Positions 52,388 to 59,831 of a DNA stretch of 64,000 nucleotides are shown here, piece by piece. Where the stretch lies: positions 186,001 to 250,000 of the forward strand of contig NHNY01000016.1 of NCBI GenBank assembly GCA_002786065.1, read 5' to 3'. A program made the translations under genes and the position numbers. This DNA comes from Microcyclospora pomicola (lineage: Eukaryota > Ascomycota > Dothideomycetes > Capnodiales). Each line of letters begins with the position of its first letter. Position 1 is the first letter of the stretch. The notes under the pieces are model-generated. The model had not been told where the DNA came from. It made no database searches and saw nothing but the letters and a program-made list of their open reading frames with translations.

Positions 52388-53518
52388 TGCTTTTGGCCGG
52401 GCAGTTGATGGGTCCTTTCGGTCAGTATCGATTGACGACTCTGTACTGCTTGATCTTGATCGCTGACTTTGTGGAAATTTCGGTACTTTCGCTGGCTGGT
52501 AGAAGTCTACTTATCGTGGAGGATAGTGGTATATATACGGTGAGTCGTGGTGCGAGCTGGTGACTGCAGGCGCTTCGGTCCATGTGGCAGCGAAGTTGTG
52601 TTCAACACGTTCAGTGGCGCCGTCACCTACTCGACTCAGCATTCGTCAAGCATCATGGGTCATGGTGGCATAGGGCACGTTAGTAAGGTGCCTGGCGTGA
52701 ATTGTCCGGACATTTTCCACCGGACGTTGACTGCTTCGGTAACAAGTCGATAGTGAAGTCGGCCATGATCGCTCCATGATATTTCTGATCGCAGCCTTAA
52801 GGCAAGCACTCAATCAGGTACTCGTGTCATCACAAGCTCCTCGACCAGGTATGGACTCTCAGACTGCTCTATCAATAGCGTGCTCCGCATGCTATTCCAG
52901 TCACGAGTCTTGAAGAAAGACTCACAACTGCTCATTCACGGTTTCTTGATAATAGGGGCTATACGCACGGAAACGACCGCTGAATCTTCACCTGCCACAG
53001 GATTTGCTAACAGCTGTGCTTTTATCCCAGTCAGCTCTGCTTTTTGACCGGCATTGTGCATCGCTTCCCGGTGATTGACAAATTTTACAAGTTTCACGGG
53101 AAGAATCAGCACAACATCGCTCCTGACACGCACCACTCCGATAGCGACGCAACAGCTCTCGCCATCTCGAAGCGTGTGAGCCTACTAACGTCGGCGCGAG
53201 AATCTTTGGACAGTCGTATTGACGTGAGGCGGCCTCGTCAGCGACACTCATCAAGGTTTGCGGTCCTCTACAGGTGGTCTGCGATTACATTGATATTGAC
53301 GATCTTGAGATGAGATGTATGAGGCATTCTCAGTATCATTTTGAAGGTCGTATCGAGGAACTTGTGGCTTCGATCAACGCACGTCGAGATTGATCTTATC
53401 GCTTTGTGTATACGGCGTGCCAGCACGACCGCATCACTGCAAGTCTCTTGGGCACTGTAGCAGCTGAGCTTGTGACCTTATTCCGCAGCTGCGACCAATG
53501 CACCACATCAAACCTGGC
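52388..53518. other. spacer with possible decayed family member
   Basis: Contains the TATA box of member 1. On the minus strand, fragments such as RLTRFEMARAVASLSEW (near 53165) and FVNHREAMHNAGQKAEL (near 53050) have family-like helical composition but no joined ATG-initiated frame. It may be an old copy or noncoding sequence. Confidence 0.3.
52529..52540 (-). promoter_or_regulatory. TATA box of family member 1
   Basis: The string ggtatatatacg reads GTATATATACC on the minus strand, about 145 nt upstream of the ATG at 52387. It matches the TATA element of member 2, including the adjoining ACCACT. Confidence 0.5.
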
Positions 53519-53995
53519 TCACGGACTATTCACCTCTGATTCAAGCTCCTGAATCCTCTCAGTGATGCGCTCAATCCGAGCGTCATGCTCGCGGACCTGT
53601 GTTGCCAAGTGATCGATGGCATCTTCCAAGAGCAGCAATGCAAAGTCACCTGCATTCCCATCCGCTTCCATTGCTGCGTACTCGTCGGTCCTGGCGTCCA
53701 GCGTCGATTGGTTTTCAAGAGCTTGTTCGTCGCTCGATATCAAGCGTCTCAATTCTCCCAACACATGTATGAGCGCCCAACGTTGCTCCGTACGTACTTC
53801 CGACGGGAGTCGATGGAACTTCGGATCAGCCTCCATCTCTCTCAATGCCTGAATTTCACGCTGACAGTCCTCTATGCTGTGGTAAACAGTCCACGAAAGA
53901 CTGTGGCGGATGATGCTTCGAGCGCTCTCTCGGAGTTCTTTGTATCCGTCCGGATCAGGATCGAATCTGGGAGTGTCGGACGACGCCTGAGACAT
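53519..53995 (-). CDS. tandem paralogue family member 2, helical, unknown function
   Basis: Intronless, 158 aa from ATG 53995. The start MSQASSDTPRF resembles the MS-plus-serine starts of members 3, 4 and 5. The core IRHSLSWTVYHSIEDCQREI, followed by QALREMEADPKFHRLPSEVR and then ALIHVLGELRRL, aligns without gaps to members 3 and 4: Y at the same place, C four residues before an I/V, ALRE, a phenylalanine, LP-x-x-x-R, ALI-x-x-L. The C-terminus is coiled coil ending RITERIQELESEVNSP, matching the EEIEELS ends of members 3 and 4. No known domain. The spacer to member 3 is only 180 bp and carries the shared promoter block. Confidence 0.78.
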   Translation of the reverse strand: MSQASSDTPRFDPDPDGYKELRESARSIIRHSLSWTVYHSIEDCQREIQALREMEADPKFHRLPSEVRTEQRWALIHVLGELRRLISSDEQALENQSTLDARTDEYAAMEADGNAGDFALLLLEDAIDHLATQVREHDARIERITERIQELESEVNSP

Positions 53996-54064
53996 GGCTG
54001 CGAGTCCGGATTGGTGTCAGAAAATATGGTATGATTGAACAAGAAGCACACAAGGGGAGGTTCA

Positions 54065-54138
54065 AGTGGTATATATACTGCAAGCTGCTTGATTGCACAT
54101 GTACCAGAGCTACTGACACGGTGACGGCCAGCGTCACC
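54065..54138 (-). promoter_or_regulatory. promoter block of member 2 with TATA box and palindrome
   Basis: Lies 70-143 nt upstream of the ATG at 53995. On the minus strand the order is a perfect palindrome with 7-bp arms (GGTGACG, five bases, CGTCACC at 54120-54138), then an AAGCAGCTTGCAG segment, then GTATATATACCACT. A copy about 85 percent identical by my count lies upstream of member 3. Confidence 0.65.
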
Positions 54139-54174
54139 GTATTCAATGCTAGTAACCAACTCTAGTAAATATGG

Positions 54175-54657
54175 CTACCAGGGTGCCGAGAGTTCTTCGA
54201 TCTCTTCATTGATCACGTCCACATCACGATAGAATGCTTGGATGCGCAAACGCAGATCTTCGACCTGGTCACTGACGTTGGAGAACCCGTTGGCGTCCGC
54301 ATTGCTACCCTGTGCCTGCAGCGCAGCCAACTGGGTCTGCAGATGACGGAGCTGTATGCGGTATGGTCTTGACTGTACATGGCTGCGTTCGAGCGCAAAG
54401 TTTCCGTGGAATCGCAGGAGGTGAATGAGAGCCGCGTTGTGCATTCGGCGTGTCCGGTCTGGGAGACCCGGAAAGCGGGAATAAGTCGCCAGCTCTCGGA
54501 GCGTGGCGATATCATTCTCGCAGTGACGGGCAAGACTGTAGCCGGTTCTTGACAGACAGTATGTTACGACGCCTTCAACGTGGCGCTGGAAGGCTTGCAT
54601 CCATTGCTGTTGAACGGCTTGCGTCGCTCTGATCTGGGAGGAGGATGATTCAGACAT
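54175..54657 (-). CDS. tandem paralogue family member 3, helical, unknown function
   Basis: Intronless, 160 aa from ATG 54657, exactly the length of member 4 and alignable to it without gaps. The core is VVTYCLSRTGYSLARHCEND, then IATLRELATYSRFPGLPDRT, then AALIHLLRFHGNFALERSH. Predicted coiled coils follow (QLRHLQTQLAALQAQG and DQVEDLRLRIQAFYRDVD), ending INEEIEELSAPW. The shared residues with member 4 are spread along the whole protein, so these are true paralogues, not just similar in composition. No signal peptide or known catalytic motif. The promoter block upstream is nearly the same as that of member 2 although the proteins differ strongly, which suggests rapid coding divergence or promoter conversion. 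Confidence 0.8.
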   Translation of the reverse strand: MSESSSSQIRATQAVQQQWMQAFQRHVEGVVTYCLSRTGYSLARHCENDIATLRELATYSRFPGLPDRTRRMHNAALIHLLRFHGNFALERSHVQSRPYRIQLRHLQTQLAALQAQGSNADANGFSNVSDQVEDLRLRIQAFYRDVDVINEEIEELSAPW

Positions 54658-54734
54658 TGTGTAAGTGAGTAGTGAGTATGGGCTGAAAATTGAGCTTTGT
54701 TGTTGCACTGTAGGAGCCCGCAAGACATGGGTCT

Positions 54735-54809
54735 AGTGGTACTTATACTGCAAGCTGCTTGAAGTGCACATTGATCAGAGTTACTAACACGGTGACGACC
54801 AGCGCCACC
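54735..54809 (-). promoter_or_regulatory. promoter block of member 3 (copy of member 2 block)
   Basis: Lies 78-152 nt upstream of the ATG at 54657. Same order of elements as at 54065-54138, with about ten mismatches and one gap over 75 bp. The TATA element is AGTATAAGTACC, and the palindrome is imperfect (GGTGACG versus CGCCACC). Confidence 0.65.
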
Positions 54810-54832
54810 AGATCCATACCCAATATCTAAGG

Positions 54833-55315
54833 CTACTGGCGTGATGAGAGCTCTTGGATCTCTTCCCCGAGAAGCCAGGCTTCATGATAGCAGCCTTGTA
54901 TATACAGGTGCAGATCTGCAATCATGTCCTTGACGTGGTTGTACCTGTTGAGGTTCATGTTCATACCCCGTGCTTGGAGTTCAGCCAACTCACCCTCCAG
55001 AATCCTCAGCTGCTGGCGGAGCGGTGCGGCGCGGTTATGGCCCATTTCGATCTTGAGACCTCTCTGGATTCTCAAGAGATTGATGAGCGCCTGAGGGTAC
55101 GTTGCGCGCACATCTTCAGGAAGTGCTGCAAAGCGGGCATTGGCCGGCAGCTCTCGAAGGGCAGCGACATCGATGTCACAGTCTATAGCAGCACGGTAGC
55201 TGGTTTGTGACAAGCTATACCTTAGGCACGCCTCAGGCTGGAGCCGGAACAGTTGCAGGCGATGTTGTCGGTGGGCTTCAGCAGCGCTCATCCCAGATGA
55301 AGATCCATGAGACAT
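54833..55315 (-). CDS. tandem paralogue family member 4, helical, unknown function
   Basis: Intronless, 160 aa from ATG 55315 (MSHGSSSGMSAAEAHRQH). The longer frame upstream is not family-like. The core CLRYSLSQTSYRAAIDCDID, then VAALRELPANARFAALPEDV, then QALINLLRIQRGL, aligns gap-free with member 3. The second half is coiled coil (RILEGELAELQARGMN) and ends GEEIQELSSRQ. Its upstream region has a TATA-like aaatatatat near 55391 but not the conserved palindrome block. Members 2, 3 and 4 form the tightest subgroup, with spacers of about 180 bp, as expected from serial tandem duplication. Function unknown. Confidence 0.8.
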   Translation of the reverse strand: MSHGSSSGMSAAEAHRQHRLQLFRLQPEACLRYSLSQTSYRAAIDCDIDVAALRELPANARFAALPEDVRATYPQALINLLRIQRGLKIEMGHNRAAPLRQQLRILEGELAELQARGMNMNLNRYNHVKDMIADLHLYIQGCYHEAWLLGEEIQELSSRQ

Positions 55316-55642
55316 CTTGTTAGGGAGTATGAACTGGCAAATGTAGCTTTCTGATCCTACTGGAGAATTCCGCCAGGCATGGCTCTTGCTGAAATATATA
55401 TGGCATATTGATATGCAGTAATGAATGCAACCGGTATCGAAGCTCAAATCCGCAATAAAATCATTCCATGGACAACCCAAGCATTATCTAGAGACCTGCT
55501 CAGAAGTGAACTTAACCGCCAAGGGTTCACGCTGGGGACCGCTCATGGAACGCTCACGAAGCCCCCGCGGCAGTCGGTATCGACTGTGTATGCAAAGCAA
55601 GAAGTGCCAGCACCTCGTCACTGCATACAGCCATGATTCCGC
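55316..55642. other. spacer and promoter of family member 4
   Basis: Holds the TATA-like element near 55391. No gene. Confidence 0.45.
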
Positions 55643-56179
55643 TCAGAAATGAGGCAAGATTCCGGGTGCGCAAGCTGCAATCCTTGCATGAATGGCCGTT
55701 ATAGCCGTCAGCTGAGTTTGGCGTTCGCGAAGCCCCTGCCAATGCCTATCGATTCTTGAATTGATCTCAAGCATCCTCGTTTGAAGGGCAATCCGGCGCG
55801 CGTTGACGGCCAGGGCAGTAGTTTCATCGGTGCTCGTGCCGGCAGCAGTGAGGCGCGACAATTCCACCGTCTTCTCGAACATCTCACTCACAAGGCTCGG
55901 CACCTCGTCTTTCAGCAGCGTGAGCCTAAACCGCCCGCTGATCTCGAGCAGATTGAACATTGCGGTGACGTATTTCACCTTCGTATCGTTCGAGATTAAA
56001 TGCCAGTGCTTATGATTCTTGATCTGCTGCAGAATGCCCAGATCCTCCTCGCATATATCAGCATCCAGGTAGACCATCTGTGTGCAGCAGTACTCGATGT
56101 GACGAGTAGCTTCTTCTTCATACTCAAGGCGACCATCATGATGAGTATATCCAGCGCGTTGCGCGGAGAAGCTGCTCAT
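55643..56179 (-). CDS. tandem paralogue family member 5, helical, unknown function
   Basis: Intronless, 178 aa from ATG 56179 (MSSFSAQRAGYTHHDGRLEY). A longer open frame upstream is less natural, and a TATA-like ctatatacc at 56291-56299 lies about 110 nt before the chosen ATG. The core YCCTQMVYLDADICEEDLGI, then LQQIKNHKHWHLISNDTKVK, then AMFNLLEISGRFRLTLL, follows the family order, with W in place of F and K in place of R. The C-terminal coiled coil (RRIALQTRMLEINSRIDRHW) is longer than in members 2-4. Clearly diverged; membership rests on order and spacing of residues plus location, strand and single exon. Confidence 0.68.
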   Translation of the reverse strand: MSSFSAQRAGYTHHDGRLEYEEEATRHIEYCCTQMVYLDADICEEDLGILQQIKNHKHWHLISNDTKVKYVTAMFNLLEISGRFRLTLLKDEVPSLVSEMFEKTVELSRLTAAGTSTDETTALAVNARRIALQTRMLEINSRIDRHWQGLRERQTQLTAITAIHARIAACAPGILPHF

Positions 56180-57705
56180 CCTTGCGGAAATGGCTCCTGC
56201 TTCTTTCTTGCTGGACGGATTTCGTGGTAACCGAGAGGATGTAGCGGGCTTGACTCGTAACGGTGCAAAGGACTCGAGTTGTTGTGTTGAAGGTATATAG
56301 GATGCTGCATGGTATGTTCCTGGATATAAAAGGATCGTACCGGTCGACCGTGAATAGATAGCAGTGTGGCATACACTCATCGCCTTCATGCCTTTCGTGC
56401 AGAAGCCGCCTCGTGGTTTGCGTTTTGATGAAGGAGACAGATTGTGCGCTCTACTCCAGGCTAGTCGTCTGTGATTACAGACGCGTGTGTCATGGCATTC
56501 GTACCCGCTTGGTTCGCAGTGAATGTTCTCGACCAAGCCGCCTCAGAACAGTGTGAATTGCTTGCACTCCAATGCACAAGTGGCACTTTCTGGCCAGAGC
56601 AGGTAACCCACGCGGGGACATCGTTGATGCCGCGTGATATGAGGCGGAGGCATTTGAACGCGATAGTGATGTAGTGGTTTATGGTCACTTGCTCGGCGAA
56701 ATCTTGATCATTTTGTTGATCCGGTGGCCAATATATACTGCCTCGACAGGGCGTCTCCAATATTGCGGAGTGAGGTTGAGTTGGGTGGCCCCTTTGTTAT
56801 TGCCTTTCTGTAGCGGCGTTGATCGAGGTTGCCAAAGTATCCTTCGGCCGCAGGCATAGCTGCGAGTCTCACACGTTGGCCACCAGCCTCGTCTAATCGA
56901 GCTGGTTTGAACATTGTCGACAGGCCTTTTGTCTGAAATCGAGTTGCTTTGTTGGAATATCTCAGATCCAGGTTAGATCCATCTTTGTTTCTGTTTTTAA
57001 GGATGGTGGCTTGTGAATTTGTCCTTTCGCCCAGAACAGAGTTTCGTTTTGATCCATCTCACTCCGAGAATGAATCGAGTTTCGTCAACACAGCGTACCA
57101 TTAATGGCGTTGTACGCTGGGTAATGATTGGCGAATTCGAATCTCCATCCATATCCTGTCCTTGGAATTGCTCGGATCGATGGATGAACATCTCGCTGTT
57201 TGAAGTTGTGTAATGGAGACGTTCGTGTTTGACGACTTGGAATTCCAAGTCGGAAAGTTTTAGTAAGCGATACTATCAAAGTACGCAAGTTTCGATTTCG
57301 ATCCTTTCTTTTAGTAAAGCTGAAGACAAGCTCTTTGCTTGCTTTGTTGAAAGGTGTCGAGAACACATTAAAGGACAGAGGCAGATATAGGGCGAAGTGG
57401 TAATTACTTTGATAGCACAGGCTTGCTGGTCTTAGCTCGCTGTTTGCTCTTCTGCACTACCTCCTTGGTAGCAGCCGCATGTTTGCTCTCCACGTACCAC
57501 TACAACTACCACAAGCGCCATACCTCCGCCAATCAATCCGACGTCCCTGTGTCAGTGTAAGACCAGCTTCGAAAAGAACCATGGAGACCAGCTCTAAACT
57601 TCGATCGGTAACCTACCAATTGTGTACGACGCCTTGCGGTTGCTGCGCCGCTGCCATGAACCGCGAGTTGTGTCAAGGTCAGCCGATATGACGAGCGCGA
57701 CATTC
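56180..57705. other. 1.5-kb spacer with an orphan promoter-like string
   Basis: At 56721-56742 ggtggccaatatatactgcc resembles the plus-strand reading of the family promoter (agtggtatatatactgca), but no intact member follows it on the minus strand. It may mark a lost copy. The rest is AT-rich and without coding signal. Confidence 0.35.
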
Positions 57706-58239
57706 TCAGCGCCTTTGCATCAAGCTTTCCCATTGCTGATGAGCAGCATCAGCTTCGCGGTCGAGTGCCGGGATTATGTAGGGCAAAGCCTCTATTGCGT
57801 CGTCAATGCGGCGTAGCTCCTGGCCAAGACTTTGCCTGTATGCCGGAGTGTCCTGAGCAAGGACTATCCGGTCTCCCTGGGTCACTTGCCCGGTCTGTCG
57901 GTGGAAGCGTGCGAGATTGATGCGGTTCACTCGCTGATTGATGGCTTCGCGGCTTTGGTCCAGCTCTCTCCGCTGACGCTCAACATCCTCGGCTTTTTCC
58001 TGCGTATACATGAACCAGATGGACTGCAGCCCAGCATAGTACTCTGCGCGTACGCCTCGAGCGGTGCGGCCGAAGTACGGCGATCTGGCGATCTGTCTCA
58101 TTTGCTCGTGGGCTGTCTCAAACTGTGCTAGCGAGAGTTGATTGTGTCCCCTATCGACATAGGTAAGGAGGTTATAGATCCTGGCTTCAAGTGCTCGAGC
58201 TTCCGCCACAGGATTCACCCAAATTCGAGGTCGCGACAT
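57706..58239 (-). CDS. tandem paralogue family member 6, helical, unknown function
   Basis: Intronless, 177 aa from ATG 58239 (MSRPRIWVNPVAEARALEAR); the longer frame upstream starts at a non-ATG codon. The core RIYNLLTYVDRGHNQLSLAQ, then FETAHEQMRQIARSPYFGRT, then ARGVRAEYYAGLQSIWFMYT, keeps the family order: Q-M-R-Q in place of A-L-R-E, F, then V-R and A-x-L. The rest is long helix rich in Arg, Glu and Gln. It is the most distant member by position, lying 1.5 kb beyond member 5. A TATA element in reversed setting (gcatataccacttg-like) lies near 58406-58420. Confidence 0.62.
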   Translation of the reverse strand: MSRPRIWVNPVAEARALEARIYNLLTYVDRGHNQLSLAQFETAHEQMRQIARSPYFGRTARGVRAEYYAGLQSIWFMYTQEKAEDVERQRRELDQSREAINQRVNRINLARFHRQTGQVTQGDRIVLAQDTPAYRQSLGQELRRIDDAIEALPYIIPALDREADAAHQQWESLMQRR

Positions 58240-59831
58240 ACTTCCGGCCGGTGTTGCGAGAGCCGGTCTTCGGATGGAGTAGGTAAAGAGGGCTTCGGTC
58301 TGTGGTGAGTCTCGAGACAAGAAAAGGTTGCTCCTGATCGAAGTCAAAGGAAGTGCTCCTGGTTGGTGCTGTCTTAGTTTCGCTTTGACTGGGCTGCGAG
58401 AGAGGCATATATACCACTTGCACGAGTACCATGGTGACGAGGGAGCGCACTTTGATAGTCAATGGAGGCAATGCTTCGGTATCGAGACCATGCCGCAGGA
58501 CCACATCGTGAACACTGTCAGGCTGAGATAGGGGCGTACTCATGCTAGACACGACGATAGCTTGACGGATGGTTGACTGCAATGATGTCTATCCACACAG
58601 TAGTACGCCGACTTAACTCGGCATGGAAGATAGCATACTGAATTTGCATTGCCGGGTATGGTGTGAGCCTGGCGATCTCAAGCATTGAAGCTTACGGCTT
58701 CCGGTCCAAGATTCTGGTCTTTTCATTGGATCAGTATCATGAAAGCAGCATTGCCAAGGAAGGTCTGCGAAACGCCTTGCGCCCGTTCAATCACACCACG
58801 ACTCACCACATATCTACATGATCGTATGACGGGTGAGACATTCAGTGAGTAGCAACAGGATTGCTCTCTTGGAGCTCATGTAATCACGAATGAAGCCGTG
58901 TTTCTCTGCATCAATTGACGGAACGACGGGCTGAATGTGCCACCAGATGCTCAACGTGAATCAAGTCCGTTGCCCATTCCATCCAATCGAAATCGTGAGT
59001 GAAGGGATCAAGGTCACAGTCTCGTCTCCGTTCTCAACTTGGGGTCTATGACCGGAATTCGCTTTTTGGGGTCAGGCGACCCAAAAACAGCTTCACGTTG
59101 AATGATCTGACCAGCGAATGCGTAACAAATGAGTTTCCATCGTGGGGATACCATGAACCTGGCTGGAACCTAATCTCGATATCGTCACGAAATTGTCGAT
59201 TCTGTAGAAAGAGATGATGCCTCGCGAGAGGTCTTCCATGAGTCTCATTGGCCCCTTCACGCGCAGAGCTTGTCGTACACCATCGACCGCAGTTCTGCAC
59301 ACACTTTCTCGATGAGTGGACAAACCGTGTTCGCGAAGATCGTCATGGCAGATCTGGCAACACCGAGGCGGCCGCGGGGGTAGCCGATGTATGGACTGCT
59401 GCAGGAGTGTCAACATGCTCAGAAAGAATAGTCGCTGGGTCGTGAAGTGTTGGAGTAGTGTGTGGAGGTCATCGTAGTAGTGAGCTGAGACATCAAGAGA
59501 GCGATAGGAAGGGCAGGTAAGAGGTGTGATGGGTGATGGGTTACGATTTAAGCATGTCAGTGAATCGTTAATACGCCAATCGGCACGATCCAAACATCAG
59601 GACTCAGGTTATGAGGGTACAAACTGTCGATGGGAACGTGATAGCACAATCACCTACATGGAATAGGACACCGAAGATCCTCCCCAACCTACCTGTAGAG
59701 AGAACAATTCCAGTTGCACTCTTGTAGTGTACACAGTAGCTACTTATAGACCGGTGCTTGAGAGGTCAATGGTTCGCAAGTACGGCCGCTTCGCCAGTAT
59801 CCTACAGAGCTCAGCTTGTGAGCTAAAGTCC
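58240..59831. other. intergenic, possible decayed coding remnant
   Basis: A minus frame at 59093-59593 (SAHYYDDLHTLLQHFTTQRL, CCQICHDDL) has some natural character but begins at a non-ATG codon and shows only a loose likeness to the family. The TATA element of member 6 lies near 58406. No supported gene. Confidence 0.35.

Noticed and set aside
59093-59593. Minus frame with CCQICHDDL resembling a zinc-binding start
   Set aside because: Begins at a non-ATG codon, only one cysteine pair, and the rest does not form a RING or similar domain.
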